A DNA stretch of 64,000 nucleotides, from NCBI RefSeq assembly GCF_002285635.2, contig NZ_CP023049.2:248001-312000 (forward strand), written 5' to 3'. The position numbers were made by a program, and so were the translations under genes. A model generated the notes under the pieces. The model was not told the origin of the DNA and searched no databases. It saw nothing but the letters and a program-made list of their open reading frames with translations. The DNA is from Chryseobacterium piperi (GTDB taxonomy: Bacteria; Bacteroidota; Bacteroidia; Flavobacteriales; Weeksellaceae). Positions 9,529 through 20,558 of the stretch are shown here, piece after piece (position 1 is the first letter of the stretch; each line of letters begins with the position of its first letter).

Positions 9529-10947
9529 ATGCATAAATCAAGAAAAATGAAACATATATATATTCCTTTATTCGGTTTACTTTTCCTTCAGTCGTGCTCC
9601 TCGGACCTGTTGAATACCTCACCCGAAAGTACCAAAGTGACCGCTAATTTTTATCAGGATGAAGCCCAGCTTGAGCAAGGCGTAAATGCAGTATATGCAT
9701 CTTTGCAATATAACGGACAATACCAGCTGGCTATGCCTGCTATTGGAGAAATTCCATCCGATAATACTTTTGATGAGGTTCCAGCAAATGATAGCTTTAC
9801 CTATGGGGAATTTGATTTTTTCACCATTCAGCCTAATAACTCTTTACTGGGAAGTGCATGGAAAGACCATTATGTAGGAATACAGCAGGCTAATATTGTT
9901 TTAAACAGAATTGGCGGAATATCTATGGATCAGTCCCTTAAAAATGCCAGAACAGGTGAAATGAAATTTTTACGGGCGCTGATGTATTTTAACCTGGTAA
10001 GGACTTTTGGAGATGTTCCGTTAGTAACAAAGGAAACAACAGATGTTAATGAATATTTTGGACAGGGAAGAACCGCTACGGAAAGGGTCTATACTTTTAT
10101 CGAGACTGAGCTTAAAGCAGCTATTGACCTTCTTCCGGCTACTGCCTCTCAGAAGGGAAGGGTTACAAAAGGTGCTGCTCTGGGGATATTGGCAAAAATT
10201 TTAATCACAAGAAATAAATATGCCGAGGCACTTCCTTATTTGCAGCAGATAGAGCCATTAGGATATAGCTTACTTTCTGATGTGACGAAAATTTTTGATC
10301 CTGCCAATAAAAATAATGCGGAAATTATTTTTGATGTACAATTTACTTCAGGTTTAAACGGAAATACCGAAGGGAGCCAGACATACCAGATGTTCAGTCC
10401 TTCTGGTTTTGTATCAGGAGCAAAAGGGCATAATCTCCCGACTAGAGAGATATACAATATTTTTACTTCAGGAGACTCCAGGAAAAATGCTTTTGTAGGA
10501 TTGACTCCTAATGGGGTACCTTACAGTAAAAAACTGGTGAAGACTTCCGATGCAATTGTAGATGGAGGAAGTAACATAGTGGTACTACGGCTGGCGGATG
10601 TTTACCTTTTGATGGCAGAATGTTATGCAAAAGTGAATGATTTTACCAATTCCAATCTTTATTTAAATAAGATCAAATCCAGAGCAGGAGTAAATTCTGT
10701 AAACTTGATCAGTCAACAACAATTGCTTGGCGAGATTGCATTGGAGAGAAGAAAAGAGTTCGTAGGAGAGGGACACCGGTGGTTTGATCTGGTGCGGACA
10801 GGACAGGCAGTGTCTGTGATGACTTCCTATTTTCAGAACACTCCCGGCTACAGTACGGCAGTTATCAAAGATTATAATCTGTTGATGCCGGTACCACAGG
10901 GACAGATCAATACAGATCCAGCGATCAAACAAAACCCAGGATATTAA
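9529..10947 (+). CDS. SusD/RagB-family outer-membrane lipoprotein
   Basis: A 472-residue nutrient-binding lipoprotein that acts as the lid on SusC. A short signal peptide ends in a lipobox LLFLQSC, with the lipidated cysteine at residue 23 when starting at 9529; the ATG at 9547 is an equally good start and leaves a 17-residue signal. Acidic and serine residues right after the cysteine (SSDLL) agree with surface export of Bacteroidota lipoproteins. SusD hallmarks are the helical TPR-like part (MKFLRALMYFNLVRTFGDVPLV, about residues 145-165) and the C-terminal LLGEIALERRKEFVGEGHRWFDLVR. It starts 11 bp after the SusC stop and is surely cotranscribed with it. Confidence 0.93.
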   Translation: MHKSRKMKHIYIPLFGLLFLQSCSSDLLNTSPESTKVTANFYQDEAQLEQGVNAVYASLQYNGQYQLAMPAIGEIPSDNTFDEVPANDSFTYGEFDFFTIQPNNSLLGSAWKDHYVGIQQANIVLNRIGGISMDQSLKNARTGEMKFLRALMYFNLVRTFGDVPLVTKETTDVNEYFGQGRTATERVYTFIETELKAAIDLLPATASQKGRVTKGAALGILAKILITRNKYAEALPYLQQIEPLGYSLLSDVTKIFDPANKNNAEIIFDVQFTSGLNGNTEGSQTYQMFSPSGFVSGAKGHNLPTREIYNIFTSGDSRKNAFVGLTPNGVPYSKKLVKTSDAIVDGGSNIVVLRLADVYLLMAECYAKVNDFTNSNLYLNKIKSRAGVNSVNLISQQQLLGEIALERRKEFVGEGHRWFDLVRTGQAVSVMTSYFQNTPGYSTAVIKDYNLLMPVPQGQINTDPAIKQNPGY

Positions 10948-10963
10948 TTAAAACACTATTAAA

Positions 10964-11899
10964 ATGGATCATAAAATCTTACAATATATACAGAAAGTAA
11001 GTTGCTTTTTAGGAATTTTAATTGCTCAGTTAGGATTTTCACAGACGAATTATTTCAAGCAGGGAATACCGGAAGATAAAATTTTAGTTGTTGCTCATAG
11101 AGGAGATTGGAGGAACTATCTTGAAAATTCAATCAAAGCAATAGAAGGAGCTATCAGGATGGGAGTTGATATCGTAGAAATCGATTTACAGAAAACCAAG
11201 GAGGGACAATTGATTGTGATGCACGATAAACAATTAGACCGTACCACTACTGGTAAAGGAGAAATTTCTGAAACATCACTTGCTGAAATACGACCACTAT
11301 TTCTTAAAAATGGAGCAGGGATGCCTACCAGAGAAAAAGTACCGACCCTTGAAGAGGTATTGAATTTCATCAAAGGGAAAAGGATTATGCTAAACCTGGA
11401 TAAAGGCTGGGATTTCATTGAAGAAGTGAGAAGGCTAACCGAAAAAACGGGAACAACAGAGCAGATCATTCTGAAAGGAAACAAAAGAGCTTCAGAATTG
11501 AAAAAAGAAGTTGGAAAAAAGCTGGATCATATAATCTACATGCCGATGGTTTGGCCGGAGGATTATAGTATTTATAAAAGAGAAGAAGTGATCAATCCAA
11601 CTGAATATATTAGAGAGTTTTCTAAAATATTCAATCCTGTTGCCTATGAAGTGATTATTAAAGATGATACCCCAAAAGCAGATGCCTTACTGAAAATGAT
11701 CCGTGAAGCTCATGCTATGATCTGGATCAATGCCCTGTGGCCGGAGTTATGTGCAGGACACGATGATGATAAGGCTATAGATAATCCCGAAGAAAATTGG
11801 GGCTGGATGATTAAAAAGGGCGCTAATATCATTCAAACCGATAGACCTTTAGAACTAATACAATACTTAAAATCAAAAAACTTAAAATATGAAAATTAA
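10964..11899 (+). CDS. secreted glycerophosphodiester phosphodiesterase family protein (copy 1)
   Basis: A 311-residue protein with a signal peptide (residues 1-27, ending GFSQ) and a GDPD TIM barrel. The catalytic histidine and first motif are VVAHRGDWRNYLENS, the metal ligands are VEIDLQ, and the second histidine is in LIVMHDKQLDRTTTGKG. The family hydrolyses glycerophosphodiesters to glycerol-3-phosphate plus an alcohol, or related phosphodiesters. It follows SusD by 16 bp and overlaps the next GDPD gene by 11 bp, so it belongs to the transporter operon. Acting in the periplasm or at the surface, it would process the imported ligand. It is a divergent tandem paralogue of the next gene. Confidence 0.88.
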   Translation: MDHKILQYIQKVSCFLGILIAQLGFSQTNYFKQGIPEDKILVVAHRGDWRNYLENSIKAIEGAIRMGVDIVEIDLQKTKEGQLIVMHDKQLDRTTTGKGEISETSLAEIRPLFLKNGAGMPTREKVPTLEEVLNFIKGKRIMLNLDKGWDFIEEVRRLTEKTGTTEQIILKGNKRASELKKEVGKKLDHIIYMPMVWPEDYSIYKREEVINPTEYIREFSKIFNPVAYEVIIKDDTPKADALLKMIREAHAMIWINALWPELCAGHDDDKAIDNPEENWGWMIKKGANIIQTDRPLELIQYLKSKNLKYEN

Positions 11900-12770
11900 C
11901 AGGTTGATTTATGTATTGATTTTTATTTCAGGCTGGGCTTTAGGACAGAAAAGCATTTCCCTTTCCGGATTTCCCCAGGATAAAATAATGGTTGTCGCCC
12001 ATCGTGCAGATTGGCGGGAAGCCCCTGAAAATTCTGTTATGGCCGTTAAAAAAGCTATTGAGAAAGGAGTGAATATGGTAGAAATAGATTTGGCGCTGAC
12101 TAAAGATAATGTGCTCATTTTAATGCATGATACTACCATCGATAGAACGACTACAGGAAAAGGAAAGCCTTCTGATTATACTTTAGAAGAAATAAAAAAA
12201 TTATATCTGAAGGACGGATTAGGAGTACCTACTCAAATGCAGGTTCCTACCCTTGAAGAAATACTGGATGTGACACAAGGAAAAGTCTTTATCAACTTAG
12301 ATAAGGCATTTGATTACTTTGATAGAGTATATCCTATTCTGAAGAAAAGAAATCTTTTCGATCAGGTCCTTTTTAAAGGAACGGCAATGTATGAAGAATT
12401 TGATAAGAAATACGGGACGATTAAAAATGAAATCCACTATATGCCTATTATAAGGCTCGCTGCAGGTGAAGGTTGGCCTAAAATCAATGATTACCTGAAC
12501 CATTACCAGGTATATGGGTTTGAGTTCACCTTGGGGTCGGATGAAAGCCACCTGATCAATTTTAAAGAAATTGAAAAAAGAGGAGCCCGTGTCTGGGTGA
12601 ATTCTTTATGGCCACAACAAAGTGCAGGGCATAATGATGATCTGGTACTTGAAAACCCTGATGTGTATAACTGGTTTGTGGAAAACAATATCAACATTAT
12701 TCAGACCGACCGTCCAAAAGAATTGATTGATTTTCTAAAACGGAAAAAACTGTATTCATCCGTAAAATAA
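11889..12770 (+). CDS. secreted glycerophosphodiester phosphodiesterase family protein (copy 2)
   Basis: A 293-residue GDPD paralogue of the upstream gene, beginning inside its last codons (11-bp overlap, different frame), which suggests coupled translation. Signal peptide at residues 1-20 (GWALGQ). Active-site motifs are VVAHRADWREAPENS, VEIDLALT and LILMHDTTIDRTTTGKG. The first motif reads HRAD instead of the usual HRGD, a mild change next to the catalytic His-Arg. The end (NINIIQTDRPKELIDFL) matches the barrel-closing 'QTDRP' segment also found in copy 1. Two enzymes in one operon could act on different head groups or in sequence. It is the last gene before a strong terminator. Confidence 0.88.
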   Translation: MKINRLIYVLIFISGWALGQKSISLSGFPQDKIMVVAHRADWREAPENSVMAVKKAIEKGVNMVEIDLALTKDNVLILMHDTTIDRTTTGKGKPSDYTLEEIKKLYLKDGLGVPTQMQVPTLEEILDVTQGKVFINLDKAFDYFDRVYPILKKRNLFDQVLFKGTAMYEEFDKKYGTIKNEIHYMPIIRLAAGEGWPKINDYLNHYQVYGFEFTLGSDESHLINFKEIEKRGARVWVNSLWPQQSAGHNDDLVLENPDVYNWFVENNINIIQTDRPKELIDFLKRKKLYSSVK

Positions 12771-12812
12771 ATGACGATATTCTCAATATTCAGTAAGGGA
12801 GCTACTGAAATA

Positions 12813-12848
12813 CAATTGCCTAAGTAATTCTTGGGCAATTGCTTTTTG
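12813..12848 (+). terminator. intrinsic terminator of the sigma/SusCD/GDPD operon
   Basis: A 12-bp stem with one mismatch (caattgcctaag / cttgggcaattg) and a 5-base loop is followed by cttttt, about 40 bp after the last GDPD stop codon. Confidence 0.8.
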
Positions 12849-12978
12849 TAATTGAAATTAAAATTTAGGTAAAAGGTTTGTTACGGTTGATGGATAAAGA
12901 CTTTTATTAATTATTAAAATCATTATTCTATGGAATGGGTTTTGATAGTTGTATACAAACTATTAAAAATATTAACAT

Positions 12979-13323
12979 ATGAACTTAATTATCCGAATTC
13001 TGATTACTGCGGCAGTAGCGTTTCTTTTAACAAAAATTCTGCCGGGTGTACATTTTGAAGGGTTTTCAACAGCCATTATTTTTGCGATTGTTTTAGGGGT
13101 TTTAAACCTGATCGTAAAACCGGTTTTAAGCATTTTAGGACTTCCTTTAACCATTATCACACTGGGATTATTTGCTTTGGTAATCAATGCACTGATGATC
13201 CTTCTTGCTGATTACTTTATAGACAGTATGGTGGTAGATGGGTTCTGGTGGGCATTTATCTTCAGTATCGCCCTTTCCTTTATCACTTCTCTGGCAAACT
13301 CTATGTTTTCAGATGCTGATTAA
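12979..13323 (+). CDS. small membrane protein, phage-holin-family-4 superfamily type (PF04020-like)
   Basis: A 114-residue protein made almost entirely of four hydrophobic helices: LIIRILITAAVAFLLTKIL, TAIIFAIVLGVLNLIVKPVL, GLPLTIITLGLFALVINALM and WWAFIFSIALSFITSLANSM. The NLIVKPVL-x5-LPLTIITLGLF segment is the signature of the widespread 'phage holin family protein' group, which in chromosomes is not tied to phages. No phage genes are nearby. Function is unknown. It stands alone and is closed by a terminator at 13355. Confidence 0.85.
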   Translation: MNLIIRILITAAVAFLLTKILPGVHFEGFSTAIIFAIVLGVLNLIVKPVLSILGLPLTIITLGLFALVINALMILLADYFIDSMVVDGFWWAFIFSIALSFITSLANSMFSDAD

Positions 13324-13354
13324 ATCAATGTAATATCATTACATCCAATACACA

Positions 13355-13385
13355 ATCCGTCAGTAAAAACTGACGGATTTTTTAT
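13355..13385 (+). terminator. intrinsic terminator
   Basis: Perfect 10-bp stem atccgtcagt/actgacggat with an aaaa loop, followed by a T-rich run, 30 bp after the stop of the four-helix membrane protein. Confidence 0.9.
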
Positions 13386-13427
13386 TGCAAACTTTCATGA
13401 TTATTATATAGTAAAAGGATTTTGAGA

Positions 13428-13925
13428 GATCTGCAAAATCTGCAAGAGCTAAATAAGCATAAAAATATCTGTGTAAATCTGCGAAATCTGTGGGCTAAAA
13501 AAATTAACCACAAAAGTCACAAAAGTTTTTAAACACTTTAGTTATTTAAGTTCAATTCATAATGTATAACAAGTACACATAAGCTCCTTAAAAATCAAAG
13601 ATTTTTATAAGATCTGCGAAATCAGCTCAATCTGCGAGCAAAAAAATAGCATAAACATCTGTGTTAATCTGAGGAATCTGGGGTGAAAAAATTAAACCAC
13701 AAAAGTCACAAAAGTTTTTAAACACTTTAGTTATTTAAGTTCAATTCATAATGTATAACAAGTACACATAAGCTTCTTAAAAATCAAAGATTTTTATAAG
13801 ATCTGCGAAATCAGCTAAATCTGCGAGCAAAAAATATCATAAACATCTGTGAAAATCTGTGTAATCCGTAGGAAAATTAAACCATTACTAAAATACTAAG
13901 AGATTTCTCCTATGTCGAAATGACA
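13428..13925 (+). repeat. dispersed intergenic repeat family, two tandem units of about 189 bp
   Basis: This gene-free stretch consists of alternating modules. Module A is short words such as 'gatctgcgaaatc' and 'aatctgtggg' (13428-13494, 13610-13683, 13799-13874). Module B is a conserved block of about 115 bp that starts with 'ccacaaaagtcacaaaag', contains 'tataacaagtacacataag', and ends in a small hairpin aaaaatc-aaa-gattttt. B begins at 13508 and again at 13697, so the unit is 189 bp. A trailing module C (taaaatactaagagatttct, 13889-13908) also recurs at 49.37 kb in the opposite orientation. No coding potential is seen. The same modules occur at 16.7, 45.8-46.2 and 49.3-49.8 kb. Confidence 0.85.
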
Positions 13926-14076
13926 AAAAGTTTCTCGAATTCAATACAGTTAACAATTTCGCAAATCAGCGATTTTACCTTTACCCTTAGAAAAACATAT
14001 AAGATAATTGTTAATTCCTTCGCCTATTTTTATTTTAAGTACTAAATTTGACAATCTTTGATTTAAACAGGAATTT

Positions 14077-16071
14077 ATGAAACTTAAGCACAGCCTGCTT
14101 GCTTTGGCAGCTCCAATTTTAATGAATGCACAACAGCTAATGACACCTGAAATTCTTTGGACTTTGAAAAAAGTTGGAGTACAGGCCGTTTCACCCGATC
14201 AATCGTCTCTGATTTATAAAGTAGGACAGGTAGATCTAAAAACAGAAAAAACAAAAAACGAAAATTATTTTCTCAATGTCCTTAATCACCAATCTTCAAA
14301 AATAGATTTAGGAAAAAAAGCATTGATTCAATGGGATAAAAATGGAATCTATGCGCAGGAAGGAGAAGTGATTTACCTTTCAAAAGACAATGGTAAAACA
14401 TGGACGGAATTTTATACGATTGGAGAAGCAGATAATATTGTGATATCTCCTGACGGAAAGAAAATTGCTTTCAGCAAACAGGTTCTCGTTGAAAAATTGA
14501 TGGGGAAAGATAAATACAGTGATACTCCTAAAACGACAGCTCAGGTATATACAGATCTTAACCACAGACACTGGGATTATTACAATGAAGGAAAGTATAA
14601 TCATGTTTTTGTAGTGAATGCTTCAGATAAAGTAGATGCTGCAAAAGACTTACTGGACGGTAAAACATGGGATTCACCTCAGAGACCTTTCGGAGGAGCT
14701 GAAGATTTTATCTGGAGTCCTGATTCTTCACAGCTTTTGTATGTGACGAAGCCTAAGAGTGGAAAAGAATATGCTACAAGTACCAACACCGATATTTTTG
14801 CTTATGACCTGGCGTCAGGTTCTACAAAGAATTTAACAGAAAGCAATAAAGGATATGATGTTAATCCAAAGTTCAGTCCTGACGGAAAATCATTGATTTG
14901 GCAGAGTATGGAAAGAGATGGATATGAAGCAGATAAAAATGATATAAAAATCATGGACTGGAAGTCCGGAAAAACTGAAAACCTTACCAAAAATTGGGAT
15001 GAAAGTGTTTCAGGAAGCGTTTTCTGGGGTGGAGATTCTAAGACCATCTATTTTACAGCAGCATTCAGAGGGACAAAACAATTGTTTTCATTAGATCCGA
15101 AAAATGCAAAAGTTCAGCAAATTACGAAAGGAGATTTTGATGTAAATGATATTTTTGCAGATCAGAAAAATACGTTACTTGTAGGAAGAACGGATATAAA
15201 CCATGCAACAGATTTATTCTCGGTAAATATTAAAAACGGAGAGATGAAGCAGGTTACCGATGTCAATAAAGATATTTATGCAAAACTGGCTCAGGGTAAA
15301 TCTGAACTGAAAATGGTTAAAACTTCTGATGGAAAAGAAATGGGCGTTTGGTTCCATTATCCACCAAATTTTGATCCCAATAAAAAGTACCCAACTTTAG
15401 TATACTGTCAGGGAGGACCTCAATCTGCATTAACTCAATTTTTCAGCATAAGATGGAATTTTGCCCTAATGGCAGCTAACGGATATATTGTAGTAGCGCC
15501 TAATCGTAGAGGAATGCCGGGCTGGGGAACAAAATGGAATGAAGCGATTTCTAAAGACTGGGGCGGACAGCCAATGAGAGATTATCTGGCAGCTACCGAT
15601 TATGCAAAAACTTTACCTTATGTAGACGGAGATAGAGTAGCGGCGGTAGGAGCAAGTTATGGTGGGTACAGTGTATTCATGCTGGCAGGTATCCATGATA
15701 ACAGATTCAAAACATTTATTGCTCACGATGGATTATTTGATATGAAATCCTGGTATTTGACTACCGAAGAGCTTTGGTTTGCCAATTGGGATATAGGATC
15801 ACCTTGGGAAAAACCTCTTCCAAAAGCATATACAGATTTCAACCCAAGCAATTTTGTTGAAAAATGGAACAAGCCGATTATGGTCGTTCAGGGAGGAATT
15901 GATTTCCGTGTTCCTTATGAGCAAGGACAGGAAGCTTTCCAGGCGGCGAAACTGAGAGGGCTTAAAACAAAATTAGTATACTTCCCGAATGAAAATCACT
16001 GGGTGCTTCATCCGCAAAACGGATTGGTATGGCAGAGAGAGTTCTTTGACTGGTTGAAGGAGACATTATAA
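14077..16071 (+). CDS. secreted S9-family prolyl oligopeptidase-like peptidase
   Basis: A 664-residue exported serine peptidase. A signal peptide covers residues 1-18 (ending LMNAQ). The N-terminal two-thirds form a WD/PD40-type beta-propeller with repeated 'SPDG/SPDS' blades. The C-terminal alpha/beta hydrolase domain carries the catalytic serine in GASYGGYSVF (Ser about 527), the aspartate in QGGIDFRVPYEQG and the histidine in NENHWVLHP. This is the layout of dipeptidyl and oligopeptidyl peptidases used by Bacteroidota to digest peptides in the periplasm. A perfect -7-like box taaatttg lies at 14043. Specificity is not readable. A second member, only distantly similar, lies at 53768. Confidence 0.9.
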   Translation: MKLKHSLLALAAPILMNAQQLMTPEILWTLKKVGVQAVSPDQSSLIYKVGQVDLKTEKTKNENYFLNVLNHQSSKIDLGKKALIQWDKNGIYAQEGEVIYLSKDNGKTWTEFYTIGEADNIVISPDGKKIAFSKQVLVEKLMGKDKYSDTPKTTAQVYTDLNHRHWDYYNEGKYNHVFVVNASDKVDAAKDLLDGKTWDSPQRPFGGAEDFIWSPDSSQLLYVTKPKSGKEYATSTNTDIFAYDLASGSTKNLTESNKGYDVNPKFSPDGKSLIWQSMERDGYEADKNDIKIMDWKSGKTENLTKNWDESVSGSVFWGGDSKTIYFTAAFRGTKQLFSLDPKNAKVQQITKGDFDVNDIFADQKNTLLVGRTDINHATDLFSVNIKNGEMKQVTDVNKDIYAKLAQGKSELKMVKTSDGKEMGVWFHYPPNFDPNKKYPTLVYCQGGPQSALTQFFSIRWNFALMAANGYIVVAPNRRGMPGWGTKWNEAISKDWGGQPMRDYLAATDYAKTLPYVDGDRVAAVGASYGGYSVFMLAGIHDNRFKTFIAHDGLFDMKSWYLTTEELWFANWDIGSPWEKPLPKAYTDFNPSNFVEKWNKPIMVVQGGIDFRVPYEQGQEAFQAAKLRGLKTKLVYFPNENHWVLHPQNGLVWQREFFDWLKETL

Positions 16072-16096
16072 AAATACATTAAGTATTAAGAGATAT

Positions 16097-16123
16097 AAAA
16101 CGGGCTAAAGCCCGTTTTTTTAT
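16097..16123 (+). terminator. intrinsic terminator of the S9 peptidase gene
   Basis: Stem aaaacgggc/gcccgtttt with a taaa loop, then a T tract, 25 bp after the stop codon. Confidence 0.9.
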
Positions 16124-16156
16124 TTTAAAACATTCAATGGCTTTAGCCAAATTTTT

Positions 16157-16164
16157 TATATTTG
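16157..16164 (+). promoter_or_regulatory. candidate -7 element placed for a leaderless transcript
   Basis: TATATTTG is a full match to TAnnTTTG and ends three bases before the ATG at 16168. If the element spans -11 to -4, transcription would begin on the A of the start codon. No clear -33 TTG is present at normal spacing. Confidence 0.5.
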
Positions 16165-16167
16165 ATC

Positions 16168-16659
16168 ATGCAAAACCGTATTTCTTCATTTCCTCCTATT
16201 ATTGATGCCCAATCTGAAATCTTAATTTTAGGTTCTATTCCCGGAGTAAAATCTCTGGAAAAACAACAATATTATGCACATCCTCAGAACAAATTCTGGA
16301 GGATCATTTTTAGTTTGTTCAATGATAATTTTACAGAGGATTATTTGGAAAGAGTGAATGTTTTAAATAAACATCATATCGCACTTTGGGATGTTATCGA
16401 CACCTGTGAAAGAAAAGGAAGCTTGGATTCAGAGATCAAAAATGAAGAAGCAAACCAGATTGCAGAGTTGCTGGAGCAATTTCCGAATATAAAAGCAATT
16501 TTTTGCAATGGAGGAAAATCTTACAAGAACCTCCAGAAAGTTTTAGGAAAGAACTATAAGCTTCCTATTGTTTCACTTCCCTCAACAAGCCCCCTTCATA
16601 CTATTCCTTTTGAAAAGAAACTGGAAGCGTGGGTGAAGATTCTGGAATTTCTGAAATAG
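16168..16659 (+). CDS. DNA-deoxyinosine / uracil-DNA glycosylase family protein
   Basis: A 163-residue protein of the uracil-DNA-glycosylase superfamily (hypoxanthine-DNA glycosylase type, family 6), which removes deaminated purines, mainly hypoxanthine, to start base-excision repair. Diagnostic motif near the N-terminus: ILGSIPGVKSLEKQQYYAHP followed by QNKFW (residues about 20-44), including the family GS-x-PG-x-xSL and YYAHPxNxFW pattern. The C-terminal motif LPSTSPLHT corresponds to the substrate-binding 'SPS' loop. I chose ATG 16168; the frame runs back to a TTG at 16162 that is part of the -7 box. It stands alone in its transcription unit. Confidence 0.85.
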   Translation: MQNRISSFPPIIDAQSEILILGSIPGVKSLEKQQYYAHPQNKFWRIIFSLFNDNFTEDYLERVNVLNKHHIALWDVIDTCERKGSLDSEIKNEEANQIAELLEQFPNIKAIFCNGGKSYKNLQKVLGKNYKLPIVSLPSTSPLHTIPFEKKLEAWVKILEFLK

Positions 16660-16689
16660 CTTGTTGTATTTCTTTTGCCTATTTAACAG

Positions 16690-16960
16690 ATAAAATAATC
16701 ATAAATATCTGTGCGAATTTGTGTAATCTGTGGTTAAAAAAATAACTATAAAAGTCACAAAAGTTATTTAAAACACTTAAGCTATTTAAGCTCAATTCAT
16801 AGTGTATAACAAGTACACATAAGTTTCTTAAAAATCAAAGATTTTTATAAGATCTGCGAAATTAGCTCAATCTGCGAGAGCTAAATAATCATAAAAATAT
16901 TTGTGCAAATCAGAGCAATCTGTGGTTGAAAAATTAAACCATAAAAGTTTTAAATACTCA
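16690..16960 (+). repeat. dispersed intergenic repeat, one diverged unit
   Basis: The A and B modules described at 13428-13925 recur in the same orientation: 'aatctgtggttaaaaaa', then 'aaaagtcacaaaagtt', 'tataacaagtacacataag', 'aaaaatcaaagattttta' and again 'gatctgcgaaat'. The sequence between 16660 and 17166 contains no gene; it holds this repeat and the inverted repeat at 16974. Confidence 0.8.
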
Positions 16961-16973
16961 GATTTTACATAGT

Positions 16974-17046
16974 TTAGATTCCTACGGAATGACAACTTTG
17001 CGCATACGAGCTAAAACGCCATATTTGTTATTCCGTAAGAATCTAA
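16974..17046. repeat. imperfect long inverted repeat (REP/BIME-like)
   Basis: Arms at 16974-16995 (ttagattcctacggaatgac, then aa) and 17025-17046 are reverse complements over 22 bp with two mismatches, separated by 29 bp. It lies between the ends of two convergent genes and may act as a bidirectional RNA-level terminator or a mobile palindromic repeat. Confidence 0.75.
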
Positions 17047-17166
17047 GTTATTACTATCCACTCAATGAGTTTTAAAGTTTTTGATTTTCGTCTTAAGTAT
17101 TCTTTTATACGACACCATCTTAAACTTACTTACGTGTGCTAAAGTGTTTAGTTCAAAACTATTATT

Positions 17167-18176
17167 TTAATGCACTCCTAAATATCTTCTCAAACCCTTC
17201 AATAATTCTAACTGATTCTTTGTTCGGTCAAGATTATGCTCCGGATAGGCGGTAGAATAATATATACTTCCATCTAAATAATCCGTAAGAAAACGAACTG
17301 CCTGAATGTAAATCACTACCTGTGCCGCATAATCAAGATTTTCAAGCTCTTCGGCTGTTAACTGATCTTTCAAATGATACAAAAAACCTTCTTTGACCGC
17401 TTTAAAAATTTCAGAATTGAAATTATTGACTGCTTTTCCGTCATCTTCATTCGTGATATTGGTATAAGATTGAATCATATTTCCAAAATCATATAAAATG
17501 GTGGAAATCATTAAAGTATCTAAATCAATAATGGCGATAGGATGATGATCCTGATCAAAAAGAATATTGCTGATTTTTGTGTCTGCATGAATGATTCTTT
17601 TTGGTAATTGATTATTACGAACCATGCTAATCCATCGGTCTGGTAAGTCTAAAAGCTGGTTCATCTGCAAGATTTCAGAATGTGCTTTGTCTTTTAAATC
17701 CGGAGCAGCGTGTTCTAAGGTATTTTTATAATCGGTAATTCTTTTTTCAAAATTGATGAATCCCGGTAACGGGTCTTCAATAGCAGGAAGTGTTTCGGTA
17801 TTAATGATGCTCAGGAAAGAACTGACGGCCTGAGCTGCTTTAAAAGCAGTTTCAGCCGAAGGAACGGTAAGGAAAGTGATACTATTATCGATATATCCTG
17901 TCATTCGCCATTGCTGTCCTTCTATATCCTTTACCAAAAATTCTTTAAAAGAAGAAGATACGGGTTCCGTGATATGAAGCGGATAATTATTTTCCTGAAG
18001 CATTTTATTTATAGTCAGATGATTATGAATAATCCGTTCGGGGTTTTTAAAAACCTGAGTATTGATTTTCTGTAGAATAAACTTTTCCTGATTTTCATTA
18101 TTCTCTATCAGGTAAGTAGTATTGATCAGCCCGTTATTAATCGGGCTAATCATACAATTTTCAGTACCAATGAATC

Positions 18177-18201
<25 letters not shown>
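17167..18201 (-). CDS. phosphotransferase-family sugar kinase, N-acetylhexosamine 1-kinase (NahK)-like
   Basis: A 344-residue protein with the aminoglycoside-phosphotransferase/choline-kinase fold. Brenner-type motif IIHADTKISNILFD contains the catalytic Asp207 and Asn212 after His205. The magnesium-binding loop is IAIIDLDTL (Asp226, Asp228). The combination HxDTKxxN plus IDLDT is what I recall from NahK, which phosphorylates GalNAc or GlcNAc at C1. It overlaps the upstream nucleotidyltransferase by 25 bp and follows a GH109 gene in the same operon. This supports N-acetylhexosamine-1-phosphate as product. A general sugar kinase of the same fold remains possible. Confidence 0.78.
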
Positions 18202-20496
<2,295 letters not shown>

Positions 20497-20558
20497 TTAA
20501 AAATATTAAAATCTCAATAGATAACCAATTCTTTTGCAAAAAAAATTATTAAACAACG

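Noticed and set aside
12979..13323. Prophage remnant, because the protein resembles 'phage holin family'
   Set aside because: No other phage genes nearby; this family is widespread as ordinary chromosomal membrane protein.
13428..13925. Possible CRISPR array because of repeated blocks
   Set aside because: Repeats are too long (about 115 and 70 bp), only two units, no spacers of uniform length, no cas genes.
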